Numbered from the stretch's first letter, positions 1 through 12,448 are shown. The stretch is DNA of 64,000 nt from Nigrospora sphaerica (GCA_018287875.1 JAGVVL010000013.1:2914001-2978000), one strand, 5' to 3'. Notes: a model not told the origin generated them from the letters alone. Program-made: numbers and translations.

Positions 1-26
1 TTCTCGGCGGGGGAAGGCATTCATGG

Positions 27-2508
27 ATGACGACTACGGCCGCTGTCCCGCCGAGCCCGCGCCCTCCTCACTACCAAGCACCGAAACCACCGCTGTGCCC
101 ACCGGACGACGTGCGATCAGCCACTAACCAGGGTGGTCTTACCCACCCACGCGCAGCAGCACCACAAGCATCGCAGGACGGCCAGCCTGCCACCCTCAGT
201 CCTACGCAGCTGTCGCTGCGGCCGGCACAACCTCAGGTGCAGCAACCTCTTGTGTGTCGGTCGCTACCAAGCGCGCGAAACTCGTCTCCTCGACCCCCCG
301 TGCCCCTCAACGCGTCGGCCAGGTAATCTCCATTCCCCTGCTTGCCGCTCGTCGCGTTTGCGTCCCCTCGGCCAGCGGCTGACCGAGCTCCTCTTCCCAG
401 ACTCTCCGTATCTACCGCAGTATTGCCCTCGCCCGCTCCGAGCGAAGAGCCCAGCCCAGCGGTGTCGACGGTCTATGAGACTACAACCCCCCCGGGTGGT
501 GGCAATTCGCAGTCTATCCCCGCCCCCACGGCATACTCCAAACCCAACGCGCGAGCGACGGGACCAGACACAGTGCTGGCCCGTCCGCCGAGCAGGACGA
601 CGCTGGCGAATGGGTCGGTAAGGGCCCAAGGTGGCCGAGACAGCCACCAGCCCTCACCGTCTACCATGACGGCAGCGCCGGCAACCACGACAGCGGCCAC
701 CTCGCTACAAACGCCGCCGGCCTCCCATGATCCGGTATTCAGCCAAGGGCTGCCGGACCCAGCCTACCAGACGTCCGCTGTGGCACAGGAGCACCCAGCA
801 AAACGGCGACGCATGGGGTATGTATCTCGGCGATGTCGCGGTGCCCAGGATTGCTACGTTATATTAGCCATACTAACCATATTACCAGCGACGCCTTACT
901 TGTCGGTGCAACCCAAAGGCTGGATACATACCTGCACGTCCTTGGAGGGGACGACTTGCTGGCGGGCAGTGTCGAGCTGCCTCGGTTCCAGCTTCTCAGA
1001 GAGGCATGTCAGAAAGGCGACTTATTCTTTGTGGCCCTGCACCAGCTATTTTGTTTCTGGTCAATGAGCCCGCAGGAATTCAACACGCACTACGCGCAAC
1101 ACGAACCCACGGTGCTGGAGAGTGCATTCGGGTTGCTGAGTTCGATTCTTAAATCCAATTCAACTATCCGTCAGCAGCACCTAGCCTGGCTCTCGCAGTT
1201 TCCTGCGCCTCTGCCCAGCGCGCGTCGCGATAGCGAATATGCAGATACCATAAACGACGTCTTGCAGTTTCTGCGACGTCTGGCTAGATTCTGGTATACC
1301 GCAAGCCAGGACCACATGCGGTTGAGTTATCCGTACCTGGTGGATGAGCTCCTGCTGCAATACCGATTGTATTCGGAGGTTTTCCAGACCGTCATCTTCA
1401 GGGCTTCGAGACGGGCGATGGGTGTGCCTGACGGCGCTGCGGGGACGCGGATGGACCAGTTGTTCTACGGAGACATGAAACGACCTCGTCCTATAGTTGA
1501 CGGCAAGATCAGCGTCAAACCCGATTACCAGTCAGATGCGGCAAACATTTCCCTGATCGCATCATACCAGGCAATTGTCAGGCAAGCAAGGAATCAAGCT
1601 CCCGGCTCCGCGTATGCGATAGCACCGAGCACCAGCAATGGCTTCCGGGCGCAACAGCAGCAATCTCACCCCGAGCGGCCCTATTCCCATCAGCAGCAGG
1701 CTTCCCATCGAATGCGCCTCTTGCCCTTACCTTACCAACAGCTTCCCACTCAGCAGCAGCCTCACGCACCGTCTGCCCAATCACTGCACTTTGGCGAGCA
1801 CCAGCACCAGCACCAGCACCAGCACCAGCAACCCAACCAAGCTCGACCTACTCAGCAACACACTGCCGTCTCGCCGTCGGGTCACTTCATTCCACAATTT
1901 TCTGCCGGCGCAGCAACTCCCACGGGCGCACCCCAGCAAGCAAACAGGCCAGGCACATCGTCACCCTCCAATCTTGGTACTGGCGCGCCTTTCCCTGGCC
2001 CTGCAAACGGCATCAACGCGCCCTTGGAGAACCACAACGGTTTCTTTGCATCGGCCTCCCCGCAGTCTCAACAGCCAGCGAATGGCATTGGCCAACCGAC
2101 GTATGCTTCGCCATTGCAGTCCCCCATTGTGAGCCAAGCACAGCCCGGGCCTGTACATCAGGCTCAAGGGTTCCGCCAACATGCTCAGGCCATGCAGCAG
2201 CAGTTTCAGGGGAATACAACCCTGAGGCGCCCGTCTCTTCAGCCACGGCCCGGCGCGCTTTCGCTGTCTCCCCAGTTGCAGCACTTCGCCGTCACGTCTC
2301 CTCGCATGCCTGACAGGGGTGTGTCTCCTGCAAATCCCAGCGGCGGTTTCAGACCTCAACGACTCCCATCACAAGGCCGTTCCTCGCCCATTTACCCGCC
2401 CCAGCAACGATCACCTCCGATGGAACTGAACACTACTATGGCTCCGAGCCCAACGATAAACTTTCAGCCATACCGACCCGTGGCTCCAGCCGGCCGGTCT
2501 AATATGGC

Positions 2509-2557
<49 letters not shown>

Positions 2558-3895
2558 GGGCAGCCGTTTGTGTTCACAGCGGGCGTCGTCCAAGTGCGTT
2601 CAAGCAACGTGCGGGCTCAGGCCGCAGCGGAAAGCCGTGTTCACCCAGGCAACTCGGCTGCAGGCCCTCCTGGCTCCGTTCCTCGCATAATCCCCCCGAT
2701 ACAGGTAGCCGATTATCCTCACGATCCTTACGAGCGTAGGTCGCTCGTATCGTCGCTGCATCAGGCGGACATACGCAGCCCGCCTCGGCAACCTGATCAG
2801 ACGGTGTCCAGAAGCCCCGAACGGCACTACCAGTACATTCAATACCTTGTCATGGGGCCTTCAGCGATACCGCCACAGCAGGCTTTGTACAACTTCAGCT
2901 TCAGCGTGCCGGAAGAAGTACGCTCGTTAGTGTCGAAGACCGAATGTCCCGCCGAAGGCCTCCCTGTTAATACGTTTTCGGATAAGTCGAAGCGCCTTCG
3001 CCTGCGCTGCGTTTTCTGGCCCAAAACCGCACCTCGTTTCGGGGAGGGCGACTGGGTCGTTGCTGACACTCAATGGCCGGAACACATATTCATCAAGCTG
3101 AACCAATGCACACTGACAATCCGACGCAAACAACAGCATGCCAAGGACCAGCCAGTCGAGATTGGCCACTACATCCAAGCTGGCCCCAATGCGTTGCAGC
3201 TCTACGTCTCGGATAGCCAGGGTAAAGCCAACAAGAATCTGGTGCCCTTTATAGCTGTCGAGGTGATTGAGACACTAAGCCACAGCTCCATTATGGGCCT
3301 GCCCAACCTCGCAACCAACGCCGTAATCCCTGCTGCAGATACGGTAGAAGTCATCAAGCGCCGTCTCGCGGGAACATGTGGCAACGGCGACGACGACGAC
3401 GAGATCGCCATGGTTGTCAGTGATCTGACGGTCAACCTCGCAGACCCCTTCAGTTTTTGTATCTTTGAAGTGCCTGTCCGGGGCAAAGACTGCACGCACC
3501 TGGAATGTTTCGATTTGGAGACGTGGCTCAATACCCGGCCGGCCAAGAAATCATGTAGGTGCGGCAGTCAGCTGTCGAACTGCGGTGCGTGCCCGAAGGA
3601 GCCTTCGCTTGTCGACAAGTGGAAGTGCCCCTTGTGCTCGGGCGACGCTAGGCCGCAAAATCTGCGCATCGACGGCTTTCTGCAACAGGTCCGGGAAGCA
3701 CTTGCGACTCAGGACAAGCTGCGGACCAAGGAGATCATGGTATCGGCTGACGGCTCGTGGAGACCCAAGACCGACCCGGCGGACGACCAAAGTGACGAAG
3801 ATAGTGACGCGGAAGCGCCGTCAGCCAGAATGCGATCGCGGTCGACGACCCGACCAAGCGAACAGCGGACGCCTGTGGTAATAGAGTTGGACTGA
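27..3895 (+). CDS. SP-RING/MIZ zinc finger protein, candidate SUMO E3 ligase (PIAS/Siz type)
   Basis: Predicted nuclear SUMO-ligase-type protein of 1239 aa. Model: exons 27-322, 401-817, 889-3895. Intron 1 has donor GTAATC and branch CTGAC, intron 2 donor GTATGT and branch CTAAC; the frame closes exactly. The first ATG in frame is at 27, but the frame is open to the window edge, so the true start may lie outside. The first ~240 residues are Pro/Ser/Thr-rich. The middle is Gln/Pro-rich, with a (HQ)n run (DNA 1799-1829) and 15 consecutive Gln (DNA 2510-2554). The SP-RING lies near residues 1100-1170: CTHLECFD at 1106, then WKCPLC near 1149. Family knowledge: SP-RINGs recruit Ubc9. The Cys/His signature is clear; target and SUMO activity are inferred. 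An acidic Ser/Asp tail ends in VVIELD, which resembles a SUMO-interacting motif (hydrophobics followed by acids). Confidence 0.85.
1799..1829 (+). repeat. CACCAG hexanucleotide repeat coding His-Gln
   Basis: Five tandem CACCAG units inside the SP-RING gene encode alternating His-Gln. This is a likely length-variable microsatellite in a disordered region. Confidence 0.9.
2510..2554 (+). repeat. CAG trinucleotide repeat (polyglutamine)
   Basis: Fifteen uninterrupted CAG codons encode a polyglutamine tract in the SP-RING protein. The lack of CAA interruptions makes it prone to slippage. Confidence 0.95.
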
Positions 3896-4511
3896 GGAAA
3901 TGTGCGTGGCTGCTACTACCAGAAGCGCTTAAGAGCAACCTTTTCGCACCACTTTGCACTGTTTTCATTCCGCCTGGCTTGACAACGTCTGCGAAGTGAA
4001 TCTACCAAGAAGAAAATAAGAAAAGGGAGAGAAAAGGAGACGAGACCCGGAAAGGGCAGTGGATATGGTTAGGCAGGACGCCATGATACGGAGCCGCGGC
4101 AAGGCCCGAGCTGTCGCGGCATACTGGATGTCACGGGATTTTTCTTTCAAGCAAGCATGGCGTTCTCGGCTTACGGTCCATTCGGACGGCCCCAAGGAGC
4201 ATAAGAGGTGGCTTCCCGAGGGAAAGCTTGCGATACACAAACAGAATAACGTTGAATTTCCAAGGGGTGCTGGAGACGATAAGGTGTCGGGACGACGGAT
4301 CTGCGCTGTATCGCGAACATGGGAATATCCACAGGATATAGATGAGCAGGGAGGGCCGACAGCTTTATTAGGACGAAGGGATGGCATTCCAAGACACCCA
4401 GGGAGGACCGGGCAAACTACTTGTTCTGTAGATAAGGACCATAAGCACGGTCGCAGGCCAAAATGGGATTTACGGCAAGCCCCGCCGTCCACATGTAGTC
4501 GAGCGTTGTGC
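3896..4511. other. Convergent 3' intergenic region
   Basis: This gap separates the 3' ends of the SP-RING gene (+) and the MFS gene (-). It should hold both 3' UTRs. The open frames here are not convincing: the longest (+) one runs antisense into the MFS gene. Confidence 0.6.
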
Positions 4512-6449
4512 TCAGGCTTGGAACTCGGCATCAGGCACGGCGTCCTCGGGCTCCTCGGCAAGGCGACCAGGCGCCTCCCAACCCGTCGCGGCCTGTACAA
4601 GCAGCACGACAACAGTCAGGGCCGAGGCGGCCTGGAAGAGCAGACGGAGGGCGTCTACGTAGCCTTGGACGGCGACGGCGCGGTCGACGTCGCTCAAACC
4701 GCCGCCGTAGACCAGAGCAGGGCTGCCGATGAGCTTCTTAACAAGCAAGACACGATCGGGCCGCAGGTTGGGGGCGGTGCCGTCAAGGCCGGCGAAGCCG
4801 CTCTCGAGGTGGGCACGCAGGGTGCGCAAGAACAGGCCACCGCCGATGGCGGTGCCGAAGCTGCCGGCGAAGCCGCGGAAGGTGCCCAACAGGCTTGTGG
4901 CCACGTAGTGGGTATCGGGGCGCGTCAGATGTAGCAGATGGGCGAGGGTGTAGTTGAGGGCGGCGCCAGTGGCGAGGCCGTTGGCGAGCAGGACAACGAC
5001 GTAGGCGGGCAAGGGCGCGTCGGGGCCGGGGCGCGTGGCCGGGGCCATGGCGGCAAGGGTCAGGCCGAAGAGGACGATGCTCACAAGGGCGGCGACGTAG
5101 AAGCTGCCGGCGCGGCGGACGTGCAGGGCGCCGACGAGGACGCCGCCCAGGCCGAAGCCCAGGTTGGTGGGCACCAGCAAGCTGCCGCTGGCGCCGGGCG
5201 AGAAGCCGAAGACGGCGAGGGCCGTGATGGGGGCGTAGTACAGGATGGTCCAGCGCGCCGACATGAAGCCGAGCTGCGACAGGCACGACAGCAGCGCCCC
5301 GCGGCTCTGCAGCACGGCCAGGGGCACGATGGGTTCGGTCACGCGGTACTCGACGGCCACGAAGGCGGCGAGCGTGCCCGCCGAAACCGCCATGGGCAGC
5401 CACTCGACGCGCCCGCCCGAGAGCCCGTACAGGAACAGCACGATGGCGCCCGTCAGCAGCGCCGCGCCGAGGTAGTCGATGCGCCTGAGCTTGGCCAGCA
5501 CGTTGTCGTCGTCGGTGTCGGCGCCGGCGCCGCCCGAGGTCAGCGTCTTGGGAATGCTGAAGTAGACGCCGAGGCCGGCGGCGAGGCCGGCGGGGACCTG
5601 GACCCAGAAGAGGGCGCGCCAGCCGGCGGTGGGGACGAGGAGGCCGGCGAAGACGGCGCCGAGGGAGACGCCCGTGGTGAAGCCGGCGTTGACGAGGCCG
5701 ACGAAGAGGCCGCGGCGGCGCTTGGACGTGAGCTCGAGCACGAGCACGAGGGCGAGCACCATGACGCCGGCGCCGCCGACGCCCGTGACGACGCGGCCGA
5801 GCAGGAAGACGGGCAGGCTGCGCGCCGCCGCCGTCACGGCCCCGCCCGCCGCGAAGCACGTCGACGCCCCCAGTACGAGCCCGCGCGGCGGGAACAGCGT
5901 CGCCAGCCGCCCCGCCAGCGGCGCCAGCGACGACAGCGCGATGAGGTACGCGCTCGTGAACCACATGGCCTCCTCGTACGCGTCCAGCTCCGCCGCAATG
6001 GTCGACTGCGCCATTGTCATGCCCGACATGTTGCACGCTATCCGCCCCGACCACCGCCCCCCGCTGTCAGCGAAAAACCTCTCTACCGGGATGGAGAAAA
6101 GGGGAGCCGCACCCCCCCCCGGGGGAGACACCTCCGAAAAGGGGAAAAAGGAAGCAGGGAAGAAGACGGAAACGGGACAGAAAAAGAAGGAAACTCATGA
6201 ATACCGACCTTGGAGGAAAATGAGGACGAAAACGCTAATGCAGATGGCCACGGCCCGCCGCGGCGTGACCTCCTGCTTGGCCTTGTCGTCGTGGTCGTCG
6301 TCCGGGGGGGACCCGGAGTCGCGGTAGGTGTCGGAGCTCGCCGACGAATCCCGGCGGGAGCCGGTGCCGCCGGCTTCGGGCCGCAGCAGCGGCGTCGCCT
6401 CCGAGGCCGTCCGGGTACGGCCCGTGGCCGTCTCCGGGGGTTCCGGCAT
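4512..6449 (-). CDS. MFS transporter, DHA2-like (14-TM) drug/metabolite exporter family
   Basis: Integral membrane secondary transporter of 588 aa. Exons (minus strand): 6449-6209 and 6037-4512. The 171-nt intron has donor GTCGGT, a GCTGAC branch and acceptor GATAG, and restores FLQACNMSGM across the junction. The start is the ATG at 6449; upstream in-frame starts are non-ATG. The N-tail (~65 aa) is Ser/Asp-rich and cytosolic-looking, with a TPLL element. About 14 hydrophobic segments follow. Family features: TIAAEL near TM1, LGRVVTGVGGAG in the fourth segment, and a KRRRG loop before a GLVNAGFTTG segment. The substrate is unknown; relatives export drugs, toxins or amino acids. Very GC-rich, which creates long antisense shadow frames. 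No biosynthetic neighbours suggest a substrate. Confidence 0.9.
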
Positions 6450-7280
6450 GCTGGGCAGTTTAGGGGAAAGCAAGGGGAAGGGAGGGGCCGAGGGCAAGAC
6501 GAGGTTACCAGCCACGCGGGGCTTGGTGGGCGGCGTACGACGTTCCAAGAGCCCGCGGGGGAGGGGAGGTGGGAAACCGTCACGGGCTCCGTCTTCCTTT
6601 TATCCCTTCGGCGTCCGTACTCTGCACGGGACCCGCCGGTGATGCCGACCGGCTAAGTTGGGGTGGGAAAGTTCCTCTGCGACTCTTTGGGGCCTGAACT
6701 CTAACCGGGAAACGATAAAGGCGGGAGACGAGTTGAAACTTTGAAAAGAGTGCACGGTTTCGATGTCCGCCCAATGCCAGGCCGCGATGATTGCACTCGG
6801 CGTAAAATCCAGGGGGAAGGCGAAGACGCGGGGGGGGCGTTCAGGTTCACGAAGTGTGGCAGCTTTCCCCATTCACGGAATTGCGGTGTCGCGCCAGGGG
6901 CGGGCGGGAGTGAGAAGACAAAGAACGACGCCAGATAAAATACGGAGCCCCCCGACTTTGGTGATTGGTAAGCGATTCGGCCTTCGATGACGGGGCGCGA
7001 CAGGGGGTCGGTCAATCAAAGACGACACCGAGTTGTCCGGCGGGGGAAAGAAACGTGAGCGATCCGCAAAACGAGCGAGCGAGCCGGTGCGTGGGGCGGC
7101 GCCATCATTAATAATCTACACCTTGAGCATTCCTTCCATGGAACGCTCCGTCTTCACGGCTGTCGGGCCTCCCTCGGGTCGGTGCCAGAGGGAGGGGGGA
7201 CCCTACATTTACACGATAACACGCTCACAAGCACAAGGGGGTATATTTTGTAGAAAATACTGCTATGTCCATCCGTAGCC
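6450..7280. other. Intergenic: MFS promoter and fusion-gene 3' region
   Basis: Both flanking genes are on the minus strand, so this gap carries the 5' region of the MFS gene and the 3' UTR of the rhodopsin-permease gene. No supported gene is seen. Confidence 0.6.
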
Positions 7281-10101
7281 TCAAGCGGCATTCGGCTCCT
7301 CGGTCGATTTGGTCGGCCGTGCCCGCGGCCGCCGTAGGCTCCTCGCCACTGTGTCCATGATGCGGCCCGCCAGTCCGTGCCCGTACTGGCTCGGGAAGGC
7401 GTCCGGGGTCCGTCGCCTCGCCGCGATGATGGTGGCCAGGTCGACGTCGCGGTTCTGCGTGGCCTGGATGCGCGACTGCTCCTCCTTGCCCACCCGCGCG
7501 TCGACCAGGGCCCTCGCGTCCCTCTTGAGGTCGAGGAACAGCGGAAAGGCCATGGCCATGGCCATGAGGCCAGGCACCACGGCGAAGGCCGTCTGGTACC
7601 CGGCACCTGTCTTGCTGATGCCGTAGATGACAAAGGGCCAGAAGGCCGGCCCGGACGCGCCCATCGTGATCCACGCCGCCGCCCTCTTGGTCCGCCGCCC
7701 CTGGCCCCTGAGGCCAAGTGCAAATATCAGAGGCCACATCGGACCCTCGGCGAGGAACATGAGGATGACGATGACGGCCAGGACGTCGGGGTCGGAGGGT
7801 CGGACCGCTGCCACCAAGGTACTAAACAACACGCTGAGGGCGGTACTAATGTGCAGAATGGTCCGAGGCTGCGGCACCCGCGGGTGCGTAGGGGATAGGT
7901 ACGCCAGATAGCCGGCAATAAAGCGTGACACGGCAAAGGCCGTATGGGCGATGAGGAAGTATTTGGAAGCCGGTATAGTGAGCCCATTCGCCACGTCGGG
8001 GGATTTGGGCGTCAGGATATCGTTTAGGAAGACGCTAAGGCTCTCTTGCCCGGCGACATAGAACCATTGCGCTAGCACGGCGAGTCCCAAGGTCCAGGTC
8101 CGGAGTTCGAAGCCGCCGATGCTGCGCTTGGTGGGGTCTACCGGGAGGTAGAGCATCGTGTGTTCCATCTCCGTGTCCGTCACCTCGGGCAGGGGCATGT
8201 AATAGAAAAGGAGCGCCAGGACGGCGCAGAACAGGGTGATGGCGAGATAGGTCCACTGCACATCACGCAGAGTAAACGAGTCCGAGGGCACCGTGCCGAC
8301 ATTGTCAAAGAAAACCTTCTGCGCAAGGAACTGGCTCAGTACCGTTGCCACAGCCTGGACCCCTTGTGCCATCAGGAGACGCATCTCGGCATAATTGATG
8401 GGTCCGCAGAGCGCCAGGTAAGGGTTCGCCGCCGTCTCGAGCACCGCGAGGCCGAACCCCACGACGAAATTGCAGATCATGAAGCCCGTAAACGAGAGGA
8501 GAACCGCGCTGGGCCAGAACATGATGGTGCCGACGCCGTATATGCACAGCCCCAGCATAAACGTGGCCTTGAACCCGCCCACCGACATGCTTCCGTCCTG
8601 GTTCTTGGATGAGCGCACGCGGCGATGTTCGTCGTGCCGCAGTATCCATTCGCCCACCACAAGAGGCCCGAATAAATACCCGGCCCCAAAGTACATGCTC
8701 GTGAGGCCGAGCGACTGGGCCATTGTCACGCCCGCCACCGACGCCGCGATGACGTTGTTGAGCGTGTTGAGAAGACCGTAGGAGAACCCCCACAAGACGA
8801 AGAGGATGCCCACTACGGTGCAGTATTTAAACGAGTCTGACTTGGATGTCCTGACGAGACTCTTCGGTCTGCTTAGGTTAACGAAGCCAAAGTAGACCGA
8901 GTTGCCGCCGCTTGTGTTGCTAGTGTTGGATCGATGGATCCCGCGCGGCTGTCGCATGCTGCTCATCTCCGGCGTAGTGAGAAACTCCATGGCGTCCATG
9001 CTCGTGTCGGGATTGCCCCACGTTTGCGCCGGCTCCGGCGCGGCAATTTGGTGTTCTTGTATAGGGCTAAGGCTAGGCGGGGCATGCGCTCGGGAATCGT
9101 CGCTCATGTGCCGTGTCCCGTCCGAATTGGGTTTCGACGACAAATGCGACGACCTCAGAGTGCCGTCAGGGTCGATGATCATGTTGGGCAGAATGCGCAC
9201 AACCAAGGGCTTCAGCGTCGGTATACATGCGCAAGCAATGCCAATGTTCACTTCGACGGCCGACCACATAAACGAGAGGGACGCGTTGAAGGCGAAGTCA
9301 CGCTGGCCGCCGAACGTAGCCTCAACACTGTCGGATGCACGGGGCATCACATCGGTGATGGCCCGCTGGAGGTAGTAGATCCTGACCACATCTACGATGG
9401 TCACAAACACGCCCAGGCCGAAGGTGAAGATAAGGATGACCTTCTGGCGCGAGGGCAGGCGCATGCCCGTTAGGACGGGCAGCGGCAACGCCAAGATGGC
9501 TAGGTCCGAGATGATATTGACGGGGGCCGAGCAGATGAACTCGGTGAGCAGTGGAATGCAGGTGCCGGTGCCGGGCTCGAGGTTGAAGGCGGCGCCCACG
9601 GGGTTGCACTGGAAGATGTTCATTATGGTCAGGACGAGGCCGGCCACGTTGACGATACCGAGGACGACCCATGACGCGATACGAAGTACTTGCTGTGTGT
9701 TCCTAGACAGACGCAAGTAGAATATTAGGATGGATGTCTTGGTCGCCATAAGAGCCGGATTCTGTACCGCCCGTCAGCGTGCGTTTCCCGGGGTCCGAGC
9801 AAGGTGCGCATACGTATAAGACGGAGAAAACATATTCGCACCGGCGGAGGCTGTACCAATGCCGGGGGTCAATGTCGACATCCCGCCGCCCAAGACCTCG
9901 CCTGGTGCCGTAGTCGATGACGAAGCTGATAGCAAAGGCGAAAAGCCATGCCAGCTGCATGAAGTGGTCGTCCCAGGTAACATGGCGCACGATGAAGGCT
10001 CGGGTATAGAGTCGCGCGACGACAATGAGCGTGGTCAGTGCGAGCGTGGCGGTGGTGACAGCGAAGACGATGGGGCCACGGTCTTCGAAGTCGTCAGACA
10101 T
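7281..10101 (-). CDS. Fungal rhodopsin (PTH11/SAT4-like) domain fused to FucP-type MFS permease
   Basis: Single membrane polypeptide of 922 aa. Exons (minus strand): 10101-9814 and 9761-7281. The 52-nt intron has donor GTATGC, a GCTGAC branch and acceptor ACAG; it is phase 0 and restores VLYNPALMATKTS. Residues ~8-290 form the seven-TM fungal rhodopsin domain: WDDHF near residue 43, CEYVFSVLY before the junction, an extracellular Cys pair (148 and 164), and FNASLSFMW in the last helix. A ~120-residue Ser/Pro/Thr linker follows. Residues ~410-850 are an MFS of the FucP sugar:H+ symporter family, with VLWGFSYGLLN in TM1, FWPSA, and the signature LETAANPYLALCGP around Glu538. The joint lies inside exon 2 with no stop or intron. 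By family the first half resembles PTH11-like receptors and the second imports hexoses or fucose; a combined sensing-transport role is inference. Confidence 0.88.
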
Positions 10102-11284
10102 GTTGCTGGCGGATAAGTCGGCCTCGTAGGTCCTCGGATGCCAGGTCAGCCGCCAAAATCCATCACGGGCGGTGATGTTCTGGCGGGGGCTCCGGGGATA
10201 TGAAGGGTGCCGCTGTGGTCCAGACCGGTCGCTGAGTGAGGGCCGGCAGCGGATATATTTTATTCGATAGGATCAGGCGGCAACATGAGGAGCGGAAGAG
10301 GGCTCGGAAGAGGGCCAAGGCAGTGCTGGGTTAAAGAAGGGCAGCAAGCAAGCACCCGCCCGATTGCTGGTAGTTGGGCCTGGAGAGGAAAGCGAGCGTA
10401 AGGGCGAACCCGGATCGCGACCTATTTACTCTCGGGTTGTGGGCTACTTTGCCCCCCTGGTGCTGGCAAAACGGGGTGGATACGATATGGGGTATAGTAG
10501 TAGCCGTTGGAGGCTGGGCCACCCAACGGTTCTACTCCTAGTCGTCTGGCTTGGGCGACACCCGATGATCCACGTGGAGGCGCCCTTGACTCGGACCTGG
10601 ATCTCGCTGGGGAAGAACTACGCCGTAGTGGGTGTAGTAGGAGAAGCAGCGGTGCTAGGTAAGAGGTCAGGTAGGTAGGTAGGCACTTGGTTGGTGTTGG
10701 TAGACAGGCGAACAAGAAGGGCAGGATGTCGAGGTCAAGGCATCCAGGTCGAGTCGTGGTTGATGACAGGTGAAGGGAGGCGACGGACTGGAAGCCGTGA
10801 CGAGGGAGCGAATGGCGGGCCAATTGAACAGTGGAATCCTCCCCCCATGCCGGATTGGACGAGGTGCGAGGGATTTCTGGCCGACGCCATCCGAAAGGTA
10901 GCTAGCGATTGGCAGTGGTCGAGCGCGCGCAACAACCCCAACTGCCCTGTTCTCTTACCGACGATCGTCAGGAAGTGGAATTTCAGTAAACTTAACAGCC
11001 CTGCGCAACGGTGTTGCCCCGCCAGCTATACCCCGACCTGACCAGGGCCACCGCCTGGGCTACGGGCTCTCGGGCAGTCTGAATGACGCCGTAAGAACGG
11101 CTGTGTACCTAACGACGCTCCAAGTAAAGGACCCGCGTACTTCCGTACTGGTGGGCGCCAAATGGGAATGGAGGCGACTCGGGTTGGGAGGCCGGGGTAG
11201 CGTATGTAAGAAGTACCTCCTAACGCAAGTACGCAACGCACCCAAGAGTGGTGGGTGTGTGATGCGGATGCGTGTCTGCGTGTA

Positions 11285-11307
11285 GTGTGTGTGTGTGTGT
11301 GTGTGTG
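11285..11307. repeat. (GT)n microsatellite
   Basis: About 11 GT units in the intergenic region, followed by a GA-rich stretch. Confidence 0.95.
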
Positions 11308-12252
11308 AGAAGGAGAGAGACAAGTATATCTGGAGTCTGGGTATCTGACGCCCTGGACTGGCCACGTCCACTCCACCTACGAATTGTCTCCTACCTCCTG
11401 TCTGCTGCAGACGACCATGCATGCCAATGCATAATCCGTCCAAACGGGCGGGAAGGGAGAATACTCCGCTGGATCGGGGCTCACGGGGGTGTAGAGCATG
11501 GCGATCTTGAGCGGCCCTGGGTGGACGACCTATGACATAGTGGCGAAGCAGAGCGTACGAATCAAGTGACGTGCAGTCGACCCGAATCCGGGATGGCATG
11601 ATTGGTACTGGGCCGACCGTTTCCTTGGGTGACAGGGCCTCTTCCCCGGATTCCGGCTGAAGGAGGAGAGTGCCTTTTTGGGGCAGGAGCCGGGATTATT
11701 GGGTTTTTCAGTGGACCTAGGTATTTACGGGGTCCCTACATAAGAGAGCCCTCTCCGGCGTCTCGGGTTTCATGGACGGCGCACACCGGTGAAAGGGAAG
11801 GAACAAAAGGCGAGGAAGCCCATCTGAATTCAGTGTCGTTAAACCCATACTGGTATCCTGAGAAGGGGTGAAGGATGGTCTACCTCCAACATCCCACATT
11901 AGGATGAAGAAGAGCCGGCTTAGGTCGTACCTCTTCTATGCACAACAGCTAACCAGGTGCCCACGCAGTCACGATACTACATACGTACAAAGGTATTGAC
12001 TTAGTTATACTTACCTAAATAAATACTTCATGTAAAGTATCTCCTTCCGTAGATTCTACTTACCTCGCCTCTGGACTGGATGGGCACGACTCTCCGCTCG
12101 CCAAGGAGCCGGTCGGCGGTGCTCAAAAAGAGCGGAAACCCGTGGTGATCCCTTGACTAGATGATGGCGCCGGCCATTTTTCGCGACCCTCTCAACTTTT
12201 CCGGCTGCGCAATTCCTTTCCGTTACGTCAGGTGACGGGCACGTGTCCCAAC

Positions 12253-12448
12253 AGGCTCATTAATTGTGCATTTTGGCGCCGACCCGCCAGCACCATCCTA
12301 GAATGAATAAAACCTCTTACTATGATGTCTAGCTATAGCTCTATCCTGTACTTTCCATGTGGCGTAAGTACTCTACAGCCTCCCAACCTGAATACGCGTC
12401 CACTGATCGGTCTATTAAGGTTCACCTAAATGCACAATTAATGAGCCT
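12253..12448. repeat. 21-nt perfect inverted repeat with 154-nt spacer
   Basis: The arms are 12253-12273 (AGGCTCATTAATTGTGCATT plus one more T) and its exact reverse complement at 12428-12448. Similarity continues imperfectly on both sides, to about 34 bp per arm (12246-12279 against 12422-12455). The spacer has no ORF. It could be a remnant of a short terminal-inverted-repeat element (MITE-like), a hairpin, or a paired protein-binding site. No clear target-site duplication is visible. Confidence 0.8.

Noticed and set aside
4783..6200. Long overlapping ORFs inside the MFS gene (420 aa on +, 423 aa on - in another frame)
   Set aside because: They are Arg/Gly/Ala/His-rich shadow frames caused by extreme GC at third positions of the real MFS gene, with no motif.
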